Shown: positions 23,681 through 31,004 of the stretch, in pieces | How the letters are laid out: every line of letters begins with the position of its first letter | How positions within the stretch are numbered: position 1 is the stretch's first letter | Virus record (IMG/VR): IMGVR_UViG_3300004807_000018 | Location: 18,170 to 82,169 of that record | DNA: 64,000 bases | Origin: a virus | Strand: one strand, 5' to 3' | Made by a program: the position numbers and the translations under genes | The notes under the pieces: model-generated | The model's database searches: none | Told to the model about the DNA's origin: nothing | What the model saw: only the letters and a program-made list of their open reading frames with translations

Positions 23681-24156
23681 TAGAATCCCCAGCTTCCGCC
23701 GACGATCAGCCCCGCGTTCGTAAGCGAGAGCTGATTGATCTGGAATGCTTTCGAGAGGTCCGCTTTCTCGCCGATCCCGCCGAAGAGGGAGAAATTGGAA
23801 TTGAAGTGGTATCGAACAACACCAGCAAAACCAGCGACGGCGCTTTCGTCCTTGACGTCATAACCCCCGAATAGATCGAAACCGACCGTGAGATTCGGTA
23901 CTTGACCAAAATTGAATCCCAGAAAGGACCACCCTTTTGCCAGAGGAGCGTAACTCTTGACCTCGTTGAGTGCGATTACGGCATCGTGGCCGCGCTGGAT
24001 GAACTCAGCGCCAGACCACGGGCCAGCGAACGGGTTAGATGTCGGTGCGGTTGCTTGCAGGCTCACCGCAAGAACTGGCTTTAGGGTTGGGGCACTGTCC
24101 GCAAACGAGCAGGCAGAAAGCACGGCGAGAAGGGCAAGACTAAGGAAGTGTTTCAT
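23680..24156 (-). CDS. Lipoprotein, 158 aa
   Basis: Start at ATG 24156 with GGAG upstream. This start exposes a clean lipoprotein signal: MKHFLSLALLAVLSAC with lipobox LSAC (Cys16), while the longer frame would bury it. The mature part is Gly/Phe-rich with amphipathic strands (WSFLGFNFGQVPNLTVGFDL, VRYHFNSNFSLFGGIGEKAD). It ends in Phe (GGSWGF), as outer-membrane barrels do. It may alter the host surface (exclusion) or act at lysis. The start overlaps the stop of the 90-residue gene (ATGA). Confidence 0.75.
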   Translation of the reverse strand: MKHFLSLALLAVLSACSFADSAPTLKPVLAVSLQATAPTSNPFAGPWSGAEFIQRGHDAVIALNEVKSYAPLAKGWSFLGFNFGQVPNLTVGFDLFGGYDVKDESAVAGFAGVVRYHFNSNFSLFGGIGEKADLSKAFQINQLSLTNAGLIVGGSWGF

Positions 24157-24425
24157 AGATGCTCCGCAGCTTTTCGAAGCTGCTTGGTAAACCGCGAAGG
24201 CTTTCGCCTGCGGCAATTCCTGGTCATGTCGATCGGCACGGACGGTTCTTTAGCGAGTGCAGAGCCTGGCAAGCGCCAAGTCGGGGCCTCTACGCTTGGG
24301 ATGCATTCACCGGAGACGACTTCTTGCCCCTGCAAGGCTGGGCATGTGCAGACCGACAACCGCCTGGTGATCGTGTCGGACATGCCATGCCGTGCGGGCA
24401 TCAAAACGAAGCTGCTTGGCCCCAT
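24153..24425 (-). CDS. Small Cys/Arg-containing protein, 90 aa
   Basis: A 90-residue frame coupled at both ends (ATG 24425 overlaps an upstream TAA; its TGA overlaps the lipoprotein ATG). It has CTC and a later Cys in the middle and a basic C-terminus (TRNCRRRKPSRFTKQLRKAA). No domain recognised. The coupling, not the content, is the main support. Confidence 0.6.
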   Translation of the reverse strand: MGPSSFVLMPARHGMSDTITRRLSVCTCPALQGQEVVSGECIPSVEAPTWRLPGSALAKEPSVPIDMTRNCRRRKPSRFTKQLRKAAEHL

Positions 24426-24775
24426 TAGGCGCTGCGAACGATCGACAGATCGGCAACGAACTCAAGGCCTGCGTACTCGGCAAGGTCCGCGCCACGGCGA
24501 ACAAGGTAGGAGGCCTTCGAAAGGTCGATCGCCTCGACGAGATCGGCGGGAAGACCCTTGACGTTGTCGGTGATCGTCAGAGCGAGTTGCTCAGCGTCCT
24601 TTGCGCCCTGAACCTTGGCGGTCGCCTCGACGTTGATGCCGCTTCCGACTTCGAGGGAAACGACCTGATCGGGAAAGCTGGTGAGGGTTACCGGGTGACT
24701 GGCAAGGTGAAACACCTTGAGCTTGGTGTTTCCTTCGACGACGTACAGATCAGCGGTTGCGGTGTAGCTTGACAT
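24425..24775 (-). CDS. Hypothetical protein, 116 aa
   Basis: ATG 24775 has AGGAAC upstream. The 116-residue product alternates strands and short helices (TATADLYVVEGNTKLKVFHL, VVSLEVGSGINVEATAKVQG, YAGLEFVADLSIVRSA). No signal peptide, membrane segment or motif. It is part of the late-operon block between lysis genes and terminase. Confidence 0.7.
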   Translation of the reverse strand: MSSYTATADLYVVEGNTKLKVFHLASHPVTLTSFPDQVVSLEVGSGINVEATAKVQGAKDAEQLALTITDNVKGLPADLVEAIDLSKASYLVRRGADLAEYAGLEFVADLSIVRSA

Positions 24776-24822
24776 GTTTGTTCCTTGGGGCTAGGCCCCG
24801 AATCCTAAAATCGTTTGGATGG

Positions 24823-25116
24823 CTAACGTCTGCGCCTGCCCGGTGACGCTGAGTCTCGAGCCTGCGCAATCTGTTCGATCTGCTTGTTGAGCGCCGAGAT
24901 CTCGGCCCTTGGTGAAATCAGATCGCCTTCTGCTTTGAGATCCGCATAGGGCTTGAGTGCACGCACAAGGACCACCGCTTCATACAGCGGGTCTTTGTGC
25001 CGAGTGCCGACGCAAAGCGAGCGAGACCACGCGGGATCACACTGGCGCGGATACTTGTCAAATTCACCCTCCGGCATGGGGGCGCATCTGACACGCTTGT
25101 CGATGACTTCGTTCAT
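24823..25116 (-). CDS. Hypothetical protein, 97 aa
   Basis: ATG 25116 with AGGA about ten bases upstream is preferred over a TTG at 25182. The product begins MNEVIDKRVRCAPMPEGEFD, has three Cys, and ends with a coiled-coil-like, Arg-rich tail (ISALNKQIEQIAQARDSASP). No family recognised. Confidence 0.62.
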   Translation of the reverse strand: MNEVIDKRVRCAPMPEGEFDKYPRQCDPAWSRSLCVGTRHKDPLYEAVVLVRALKPYADLKAEGDLISPRAEISALNKQIEQIAQARDSASPGRRRR

Positions 25117-25253
25117 TGAGCGCGAGTCCTGATTGAATTGACTGTGGGCAGCTTTTGCGCTAGTCGCCGTAGCGCCGAACAACGTCCCCTAAACGTAGCT
25201 GCGAGTCGGTGGTCTCAGGGGACAATCTCCCACATGGGCCACAGTCAAACTGG

Positions 25254-25466
25254 TTAGAGAATGTCTCCCGTGAGCATTTCAGCAGGCAAATAGGCAGTCA
25301 TAAAGCGCATGCCTTCCTCGATCTTGACGGCCTGCTCGTCCTTGACAAACGTGCATTCAAGGGGCACACCGCGAACGTTCGTTGACCGAATGATAAACAG
25401 TCCCAACTCGTAGATCGGGCCATCTTTGCCCATTTGGATCTTTTCTGGAAGGCGCTTGCTTGCCAT
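25254..25466 (-). CDS. Small hypothetical protein, 70 aa
   Basis: ATG 25466 follows the stop of the 85-residue gene by two bases; a TTG six bases earlier is less likely. The product (MASKRLPEKIQMGKDGPIYE..., ERMRFMTAYLP-like C-end) is strand-rich. The junction sequence GGCCAGTTGACCATG before it is also found before the 85-residue gene. No family recognised. Confidence 0.65.
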   Translation of the reverse strand: MASKRLPEKIQMGKDGPIYELGLFIIRSTNVRGVPLECTFVKDEQAVKIEEGMRFMTAYLPAEMLTGDIL

Positions 25467-25468
25467 GG

Positions 25469-25726
25469 TCAACTGGCCTCGGCTGGAAGACAGATTTCGA
25501 CCTGACCGAAAACTTTGGCCGTGACGGGTTTGTTTTGGTCTTTAAGGAACAAGCAAGGAACCTGCGTCTTTGCCCCTGCAAGCAGGATCAACACTTCGAC
25601 CCACCCTTCTTCGTCGTTTGCAGACTTCGTTATGTGGGTAACGTCTTGGCCGTTGACTTTGACAACGATATCCCTGTGCTTGCCATTCGGAAACTCTGCC
25701 CGTACGGTTTTAGCGTCAATAAACAT
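25469..25726 (-). CDS. Small hypothetical protein, 85 aa
   Basis: ATG 25726 lies two bases after the DNase II stop, inside the repeated junction GGCCAGTTGACCATG. The 85-residue product (MFIDAKTVRAEFPNGKHRDI, VVKVNGQDVTHITKSANDEE, GWVEVLILLAGAKTQVPCLF) is a beta-type protein. The frame extends to 25858 but that part overlaps DNase II. It and the 70-residue neighbour may share a fold. Function unknown. Confidence 0.68.
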   Translation of the reverse strand: MFIDAKTVRAEFPNGKHRDIVVKVNGQDVTHITKSANDEEGWVEVLILLAGAKTQVPCLFLKDQNKPVTAKVFGQVEICLPAEAS

Positions 25727-25728
25727 GG

Positions 25729-26784
25729 TCAACTGGCCTTTTTGTGGCTGGTCTTGATGTGCGCGTGAGTCTCGTGTGTAGACATGCCCGGAGCCGCGAT
25801 CACAAGGCCCATTCTTGAAAGAGCATTGTGCAGACGTGGGTTCTGGAACCCTACGCAACCGCCGCCACGCTTGCGCTGCGAGACCATTCGGTTGATGTCA
25901 CCCACCAAAACCCAGGGGCTTGCAGCGTCGGCCGAGATTGCCCACTTCGCGTGATCGTGCGCTTCAGAGAAGGTGTAGGGCATGCCAACAGGCTGCATGC
26001 TCACGAACTTAATGTCAGCAACGCGGTGAATGCCGTCCTTGTCCGCGGTGGGAGCGATCTCACCACGGATCCACGTCTCGACGTCAAGGTCGACGCCAAG
26101 AGCACTGCCCACGCCGTCGTTCCAGAAATCGCCTCCCCACTCGCGGTTCTTGGCGAACAACTTGAACGGCATGCCGCCCAGCGTGGTGAGATCCAGCACG
26201 TCAAACGCGGGGTGCGGATGAGGCGTGAGATCCTTATGCCAAAGATCAAAAAGCGATTGTGGAACGTCCACGGTCACGGGCTCGACGCCGCCAGCAGAGT
26301 AAACCTGCGGCTCTTGGTGGCACAGCATCTGAGCAGCGATCAGCCCAAGAGTGTCCAGCGAGAGCGAAAGGCACAGGAACGTCTGCCCGTAAATCGGAGT
26401 TGGTGCAGCCTTCCCGCCAGGCACCGGAAACTTAGGCCACGAGTGAACCAGCAGGAACCCGGTCTTGCTCGCCGTATCCCAGCAGATCACGCCCTTGGTG
26501 TGGCCTAGCGATTCGTCGTCCGGGCCACCAGGCGTGCCGTCTGGCTTCTCGTCGTTGTACAGGATAAAGCTGGACCCAGTCACCCCAACTTGCGCGAGTG
26601 TCTCGTGAACTGCGCCCGAACCCTGGTCAAGCCTGTGAGGCGAAGCCGAAGGCACATCGCTTAGCGAGTCTGCATAGGCATACTCGTAGCCGCTGGCTCC
26701 GTTTTCACCCGCTAGCCGAGCGACCTTGTAGGCGAAAAACCAGTCGACAGGCTGGCCAGATTCATTGAGTGCTTGAATAGGCAT
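25729..26784 (-). CDS. DNase II-family endonuclease, 351 aa
   Basis: Matches deoxyribonuclease II. The N-terminus reads LNESGQPVDWFFAYKVAR. The first HxxxK motif lies in LLVHSWPKFP (His114, Lys118), with TPIYGQTFLCLSLS after it. The second lies in AHDHAKWAIS (His278, Lys280), followed by WVLVGDINRMVSQRKRGGGC. DNase II cuts DNA without metal, using this PLD-like HxK pair. No signal peptide is seen, unlike the eukaryotic lysosomal enzymes. It sits among lysis genes and could degrade host DNA late or act on DNA released at lysis. Bacterial homologues are known; I know of few in phages. Confidence 0.85.
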   Translation of the reverse strand: MPIQALNESGQPVDWFFAYKVARLAGENGASGYEYAYADSLSDVPSASPHRLDQGSGAVHETLAQVGVTGSSFILYNDEKPDGTPGGPDDESLGHTKGVICWDTASKTGFLLVHSWPKFPVPGGKAAPTPIYGQTFLCLSLSLDTLGLIAAQMLCHQEPQVYSAGGVEPVTVDVPQSLFDLWHKDLTPHPHPAFDVLDLTTLGGMPFKLFAKNREWGGDFWNDGVGSALGVDLDVETWIRGEIAPTADKDGIHRVADIKFVSMQPVGMPYTFSEAHDHAKWAISADAASPWVLVGDINRMVSQRKRGGGCVGFQNPRLHNALSRMGLVIAAPGMSTHETHAHIKTSHKKAS

Positions 26785-26790
26785 GGCGGT

Positions 26791-26907
26791 TCACAAGGCA
26801 AATCTCGGGAGCAAAACCCAGAACAGAACGAAGCTCGTTACACTGCAGCCGACGAGGAACCCAATTACGAACGTGACCCAAGGGCATTTGAGGTCGAGTC
26901 GGAACAT
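26791..26907 (-). CDS. Single-helix membrane peptide, 38 aa
   Basis: A 38-residue frame (MFRLDLKCPWVTFVIGFLVG, then CSVTSFVLFWVLLPRFAL) that is almost all membrane helix. It overlaps the end of the 109-residue gene and ends seven bases before the DNase II start. Small membrane peptides in this setting can be holin or release proteins. Existence is moderately supported. Confidence 0.5.
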   Translation of the reverse strand: MFRLDLKCPWVTFVIGFLVGCSVTSFVLFWVLLPRFAL

Positions 26908-27194
26908 GGCATCACGGGTTCCAATCCTCTCGCGCACGAGTCGCAGCGCCGACGCCTGTTGTAATACTTGCGGCCACCCCAAACACGGATCTTCTGCTCG
27001 TGTCCGCATTCAAGTTCCTCAAGATCCGGCTCAGGCACGTTCTGGAACCTGGGGCTCACGTTGATGTGCCGCCCGTGCTCGTCTCCGATGATCGATGGGT
27101 TTTCAAGCCAGAACGAAGTGGCCGGGCAGTCAAACGGTCTCGATCCTTCCACTAGCCAGATGTAGGCTGTGACTCGTCGGAGAACTTGAGCCAT
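26865..27194 (-). CDS. Zinc-finger-like protein, 109 aa
   Basis: Start taken at ATG 27194, overlapping the end of the 144-residue membrane gene by 43 bases. The C-terminal half has ELECGHEQKIRVWGGRKYYN and RRRRCDSCARGLEPV, a possible Cys/His zinc site. The N-terminal half contains FWLENPSIIGDEHGRHINVS. No family recognised. Confidence 0.55.
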   Translation of the reverse strand: MAQVLRRVTAYIWLVEGSRPFDCPATSFWLENPSIIGDEHGRHINVSPRFQNVPEPDLEELECGHEQKIRVWGGRKYYNRRRRCDSCARGLEPVMPCSDSTSNALGSRS

Positions 27195-27586
27195 GAGAAA
27201 CCGAGGATCCAGCGCAAAGCCGCAACGCAAAACATGAGCACTGCCGCAAACAAGAAGCCGTCCTTCTCCATCGCGCGTCCTCGTAGGACGCTGAACACGC
27301 AGTAGGTTGCTAGGCCAGCGTAGACGTCGCCGCACAACTCGTTTGCGTCCATTCTGGATTTGCAAAATGTGCAGCCGCCTATCTCGTGCGTGCATCGCTC
27401 TCGCGGAGTGCGGACGCCCCAGATAAGCAGGATGCCGAGGATAAACGCAAAGTTGCACCAGAACGCATCCCAAAACTCGCTGGTTCTACCAACCAGGCTG
27501 AGCACAAATGCATCGAGCTTGGCCGCGACCACGGAGCACACCACAATCACGAGTGCGGTGAGCGCTTGCGCAAGGAGCGTCTTCAT
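27152..27586 (-). CDS. Multi-pass membrane protein, 144 aa
   Basis: A 144-residue protein with about four hydrophobic segments: LLAQALTALVIVVCSVVAAK, FWDAFWCNFAFILGILLIWG, AGLATYCVFSVL and FLFAAVLMFCVAALRWILGF. A short Cys/His loop (THEIGGCTFCKSR) lies between. It begins seven bases after the 63-residue membrane gene. Part of the presumed lysis cassette; holin or holin-partner role possible. Confidence 0.72.
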   Translation of the reverse strand: MKTLLAQALTALVIVVCSVVAAKLDAFVLSLVGRTSEFWDAFWCNFAFILGILLIWGVRTPRERCTHEIGGCTFCKSRMDANELCGDVYAGLATYCVFSVLRGRAMEKDGFLFAAVLMFCVAALRWILGFSWLKFSDESQPTSG

Positions 27587-27592
27587 GGTCTG

Positions 27593-27784
27593 TTAGGCGC
27601 TTGGCCCCTTCCGAAACTGAACGAACGTCGGGATGAGCGTTGAGGCGAACGAGATCATTGCCGTCCAGAACTCAAGGTGCGCCGAGTCAGCTCGCGCCAC
27701 CTGGTGCAGGATCCGGCTCAGGAGCCACACCACAAGCGCGAAAGCAATGCACTTGAGCACGTAGCCAAAGAAGTGCGCGTTCAC
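27593..27784 (-). CDS. Holin candidate, two-helix membrane protein, 63 aa
   Basis: GTG start at 27784, four bases after the previous stop. Two hydrophobic helices (YVLKCIAFALVVWLLSRILH and FWTAMISFASTLIPTFVQFR) with a short loop and a basic C-end (RKGPSA). Size, topology and place next to a lysin gene match class II holins. Not proven. Confidence 0.65.
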   Translation of the reverse strand: MNAHFFGYVLKCIAFALVVWLLSRILHQVARADSAHLEFWTAMISFASTLIPTFVQFRKGPSA

Positions 27785-27787
27785 TGC

Positions 27788-28000
27788 TTACTTCTGCCTT
27801 CCCTCGAGGATTCCGAGGATGCGCTCAACCTTGCCGATAAGGTCCTGAAACAGCGTCGTCGACTCCCGTTGCCCAGATTCCAACCGCTCAATGCGCTCGC
27901 CATGCGATTGCTGTTTTGCCCACATACGGACGAGCACTGCTCCACCCGAAACGGCGCAGCCTGCAAGGAAAACGCTGATGGTTTGTTCTGACTGTGTCAT
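27788..28000 (-). CDS. Holin/XhlA-like membrane-anchored coiled coil, 70 aa
   Basis: ATG 28000 overlaps the stop of the 70-residue gene before it (ATGA). N-terminal helix SVFLAGCAVSGGAVLVRMWA, then a charged amphipathic coiled coil (RIERLESGQRESTTLFQDLI GKV...). This anchored coil resembles holin-associated (XhlA-type) or spanin-like proteins. It is likely part of lysis. Confidence 0.65.
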   Translation of the reverse strand: MTQSEQTISVFLAGCAVSGGAVLVRMWAKQQSHGERIERLESGQRESTTLFQDLIGKVERILGILEGRQK

Positions 28001-28209
28001 GGTTCTGGATCGCAGCAAATTTTGTCAATCGCGACTGGCGGGCGAAGAATCTGGACGGTCTCATGACCGATAAACTTTTGATTGGAGTCGAGCTCACTTT
28101 CGGCAACAATTGCGTACCGGCTAGTTCCGGGCTCGCGAAGCACCGCAAAGCCGAACCCATTGCGCTCGACTGCCGCGCGGGCCTCTCGAATCGCAACGTC
28201 CTTGTCCAT
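27997..28209 (-). CDS. Small hypothetical protein, 70 aa
   Basis: ATG 28209 lies four bases after the lysin stop. The 70-residue product reads MDKDVAIREARAAVERNGFG..., with strands GFAVLREPGTSRYAIVAESE and C-terminal ICCDPEP. It lies between the lysin and the coiled-coil gene. No family recognised. Confidence 0.65.
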   Translation of the reverse strand: MDKDVAIREARAAVERNGFGFAVLREPGTSRYAIVAESELDSNQKFIGHETVQILRPPVAIDKICCDPEP

Positions 28210-28213
28210 GGAC

Positions 28214-28833
28214 TCACGCAGTTGGCAGCCAAAGGCCAGCCTGATTAGGATCGGAAGCAGCCGCACCGACGAGCGTGTCGACGTCGACATCGAGCCCCGC
28301 CACAGTTGTGGTCTGGCCCTGGAGAATGACTTCCTTTGCTTCGGCCTTGGATCCAGACCAGCCCATCGACTGGCTCAGCCAACCATAGTGAGCAATCCCG
28401 GCTCCGATCACCTTGTCCATCACCAGGCCAGAGCCGTAGACGGTCACGAGGTAACCCGCTGAAGACAGCTCGTTGTGAACTGCTTTGAAGTAGGCCAGGA
28501 CAGCAGGCAGATCGGACTGAGGCGCGTCGTAGTCCACCGCAAAGCCAATAGCCTTAGCTTTTGGCAGCTTGAGTGCTTGAGCGACCTTGACGGCTTCCCA
28601 GCGTGGACTTTCCCGATCGCAGCAGACATCTCAGAGGCGGTGCCAGCCACCTCCCACACCAGTCCAACCCAAACGCCAAAGCGAGCGCACTCACGGATCT
28701 CAGAGGCGGTGACCCGTTTGTTCGGAAAGCTCGCAGTGTTGGGGCTGACGTAGCGAATAATGCCGGAGACGCCGAGGCCCTTGAGCTTCGCGACCTTGCC
28801 GATGACTGAATTCGGGGTGTCAATGAGCTTCAT
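28214..28833 (-). pseudogene. Glycoside-hydrolase-like (DUF1906) lysin, broken by a frameshift
   Basis: Two consecutive frames together make a DUF1906/Rv2525c-like protein. The N-part starts at ATG 28833 after GAGG (MKLIDTPNSV..., GVSGIIRYVSPNT..., CARFGVWVGLVWEVAG). The C-part continues in another frame (AIGFAVDYDAPQSD, then YGSGLVMDKVIGAG, ILQGQTTTVAGLDVDVDT, GLWLP). The switch lies at about 28591-28597, where AAGCCGTC should read AAGGCCGTC: one G is missing. With it restored the product is 206 residues and uninterrupted. The family has a TIM-barrel with a catalytic Asp (here in AVDYD) and is used by phages as cell-wall lysin. Real mutation, sequencing error and programmed shift cannot be told apart here. 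Confidence 0.8.
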
Positions 28834-29096
28834 GTGAACCTCGATGCTCGATGCAAATTGGTGCTCTCGGAAACAGGCGGCTGATAGGGCGACCATGTAG
28901 GCCCGTCCGCCTGCTCCAAAGCCACGAGTAATACGCCCGTGGCACACGTCCGACTTTCTTGTTGGCGCTCAGATAGCGTGAGCGTGCCGAAACCATCCTG
29001 TTTTCCCCATGTCAGGCCACGGTTACTCACCGCACGGGGTATTCGAAACGCCCCAGGGATCGTAATGTAGGAATTGATTCTCGCGCCAGGGCTCAC
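28830..29096 (-). CDS. Small hypothetical protein at head of late operon, 88 aa
   Basis: GTG start at 29096 with AAGGGAAA upstream; its TGA overlaps the lysin ATG (ATGA), as in true operon pairs. The product (GARINSYITIPGAFRIPRAV..., CATGVLLVALEQADGPTWSP) has no clear domain. It would be the first gene after the terminator at 29117-29141. Coding status is supported mostly by the coupling. Confidence 0.5.
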   Translation of the reverse strand: MSPGARINSYITIPGAFRIPRAVSNRGLTWGKQDGFGTLTLSERQQESRTCATGVLLVALEQADGPTWSPYQPPVSESTNLHRASRFT

Positions 29097-29116
29097 GTGA
29101 GATTTCCCTTCACGTT

Positions 29117-29141
29117 AAAAAGACCTCTTGTTTAAGAGATC
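29117..29141 (-). terminator. Intrinsic terminator between tRNA and late operon
   Basis: Arms 29122-29129 and 29134-29141 pair with one mismatch around GTTT/AAAC. On the minus strand TTTTT follows directly (29121-29117). It would end the tRNA transcript just before the late genes, in the place of lambda tR', so late expression may need antitermination. Confidence 0.72.
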
Positions 29142-29187
29142 CCAGACCGGAGGGTTTGCAACGTGTCTAGTGAGACGCGAGATAGCT

Positions 29188-29264
29188 TGGGAGCAGGGGC
29201 TGGATTCGAACCAGCGAATAGATGGTTATGAGCCATCCGTGATGGACCGCTACACGACCCTGCT
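29188..29264 (-). tRNA. tRNA with anticodon CAT (Met, or Ile2 if lysidine-modified)
   Basis: A full cloverleaf on the minus strand. The acceptor is AGCAGGG/CCCTGCT with CCA encoded, the anticodon arm GATGG-CTCATAA-CCATC, and the T arm GCTGG-TTCGAAT-CCAGC. The D stem has one mismatch. It lacks the three G:C pairs of initiator tRNA, so it is an elongator Met or tRNA-Ile2 type. Its phage role may be to supply a rare codon late in infection. Confidence 0.9.
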
Positions 29265-29521
29265 GCAAATCGGACGCAATATTCCCTGCAAATATGATCA
29301 CACACGCAAAGTGAAAAATCAAGGGCGTTTATAGCTTAGATATAGCTTTGCTTGCCTTTGCGCTCATTATTGCGCCCAAGTGAGCAATTTATACACCTGT
29401 CGCATTCATATAGATTGCTGCAATTGAGTGCTTCGCCACGAATATGGTGTCATTTTGATATCAATTTGATATATAGTTGTTTCGTGCAAAACTTCAACTA
29501 CTCCATCAAGAGGCGATCACT
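29265..29521. promoter_or_regulatory. AT-rich divergent promoter region
   Basis: About 250 bases without a gene, much richer in AT than its surroundings. The rightward side has TTGATATCAA (palindrome, 29455-29464) followed by TTGATATATAG, resembling the TTGATA...CTATATAG elements at 47060 and 47942, with a -10-like TATATA/TATAGT near 29470-29477. On the minus strand GGTGTATAAAT (near 29390) could drive the tRNA and late leader. Exact start sites are inferred. Confidence 0.5.
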
Positions 29522-29752
29522 GTGAGCGCCTTCAACAAGTGCAAGGACTGCGGAGAAGTCGCCCCGGCTAGTGGTTGGCAGACAAACTCCAAATCGCTGT
29601 GCAAAGCTTGCGCAGCGCAGCGTGCGCCAAAAGCTGAGGCGCAATCGTTCGTGGATCCGAAGCAGGCTGCTTTCAGCGATGCCTCCATGGCGCTAGCGAT
29701 GCTGGCAGGAATGGCAATCGGACGAGGCCGACCACGAGGCTACAGGCAGTGA
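29522..29752 (+). CDS. Zinc-finger protein, 76 aa
   Basis: GTG 29522 preceded by AAGAGGCG at good spacing; a TTG at 29477 would add 15 residues but is too close to the promoter. It starts VSAFNKCKDCGEVAPASGWQ and has CxxC pairs at about residues 7-10 and 28-31 (CKDC...CKAC), a zinc ribbon or knuckle. The C-terminal half is Ala/Gly-rich with a basic end. First gene of the rightward small-gene operon; perhaps a regulator. Confidence 0.75.
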   Translation: MSAFNKCKDCGEVAPASGWQTNSKSLCKACAAQRAPKAEAQSFVDPKQAAFSDASMALAMLAGMAIGRGRPRGYRQ

Positions 29753-29988
29753 GCCTGGAGTCTTACGACATCGAGAACTACCCGCTCGGCTTCGTGAGCA
29801 CTCCAGGGGGCGGAGGCTACCAGAAAGTCAGCTTCCGCACGGCGATGCCCAACCCGTGGAAGTTTCACGCGGCATTCAAGCGCAGTGGTGGCGATCTCAT
29901 GCCGGTTTGGCGCAACGAGATCAGCGGGAGCTTGGCTTTCGGAGATCGTCCACCTGCGCTGAACCCTGACCAGAGGAGGACGAAATGA
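29749..29988 (+). CDS. Small hypothetical protein, 79 aa
   Basis: GTG start overlaps the preceding TGA (GTGA). The 79-residue basic product (SLESYDIENYPLGFVSTPGG, PNPWKFHAAFKRSGGDLMPV) has aromatic and Gly-rich parts and a C-terminal NPDQRRTK. The next gene's ATG overlaps its stop by four bases. No family recognised. Confidence 0.65.
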   Translation: MSLESYDIENYPLGFVSTPGGGGYQKVSFRTAMPNPWKFHAAFKRSGGDLMPVWRNEISGSLAFGDRPPALNPDQRRTK

Positions 29989-31004
29989 CATACAGCGATA
30001 TCGCTAAAGAGAAGATTGCGGAGGCCAAAACACATCTGTCTCCCACCGGCATTAGCCTTCTAGCGGGGCAGCTAGAGTCCGTGTCCGCGAAGCTTGACGA
30101 TCAGTCCGTCGCCTACGCGGGGATGCGCCCTCGTGCAGAAGGGAAAGCCAAGCTTGACGAAGTGACAAAAAGGGCAATCGAGCATGTGTGCAAGGGCATG
30201 GATGACAACTATGCCGTGGCCCTAGGGATCGCTCGCGGCATCGACTTCATGCTGGGAGGGACGGGAGAGGATTTCCTCCAGCAGATAAGGAATGAGGTCA
30301 ACGAGGACCCGGCAGATTCCGAGCCCTTGAATAAGATTCGTACGCAGTCACGCAAGAGTTTTGGATACACCATCTGCGACAACCCGAACTGGGCCGTGAT
30401 TCATACGCGAACAAAGTGGTCTGAACAATCCATGGGGGCTCGTGACAAGCCGTATGCCCGAGACTTCCACGAGCTTGCGAGTGCCCTTCAAGACATTCAC
30501 GGAGTTGTTGACGCCTACGTCAATTGGTACGACGTGCATATCGAGAAGGCTACGGCGTTTTCGTGGGACGAGATCTTTGCGGAAGCTGGCGAAATCATCG
30601 AGTGCGGCGAGAAGCAAATGTCCGGCGATCCAGTGCTGTGCTACGTACGCCATCAATGCGCGTGGTTTACAACCCAAAAGGTTTCTCGGCAATGGGGTGA
30701 CGACTGGGGCGATGCGCCATATGAGACCAACGCTGGAGAGCCCTATGCAGACGAGGCCAAAGATCGCGCGCCGATGTGGAGGCTGTTCAAGGTTCGTTTT
30801 GAAGGAAGCTTCATCGAGCCATTCGACGGGCATTCAAATAGCCCTTACAGCGTCGAAGCCATCAACGCCGGAGTCATACCTTGGCTTAGGTCAGAGTCGG
30901 TAACTCCGCAGATCTGCATCCCTGCCGGGACGCCCTTGAGCAAATTCAAGGAGCTCATCTTGGCAGGTGGCGGGCAAGTTTTTGAGGAATCCGAGGAGAA
31001 CTAG
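29985..31004 (+). CDS. Hypothetical protein with YAGM module, 339 aa
   Basis: Start at ATG 29985 after AGAGGA. Residues about 20-95 contain LESVSAKLDDQSVAYAGMRP and AVALGIARGIDFMLG, a module also found twice in the next gene. The rest has two Cys/His-containing areas (VLCYVRHQCAWFTTQKVSRQ) and an ordered C-terminus (VTPQICIPAGTPLSKFKELI). No catalytic motif known to me. It begins a pair of larger genes in an otherwise small-gene operon. Confidence 0.72.
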   Translation: MTYSDIAKEKIAEAKTHLSPTGISLLAGQLESVSAKLDDQSVAYAGMRPRAEGKAKLDEVTKRAIEHVCKGMDDNYAVALGIARGIDFMLGGTGEDFLQQIRNEVNEDPADSEPLNKIRTQSRKSFGYTICDNPNWAVIHTRTKWSEQSMGARDKPYARDFHELASALQDIHGVVDAYVNWYDVHIEKATAFSWDEIFAEAGEIIECGEKQMSGDPVLCYVRHQCAWFTTQKVSRQWGDDWGDAPYETNAGEPYADEAKDRAPMWRLFKVRFEGSFIEPFDGHSNSPYSVEAINAGVIPWLRSESVTPQICIPAGTPLSKFKELILAGGGQVFEESEEN

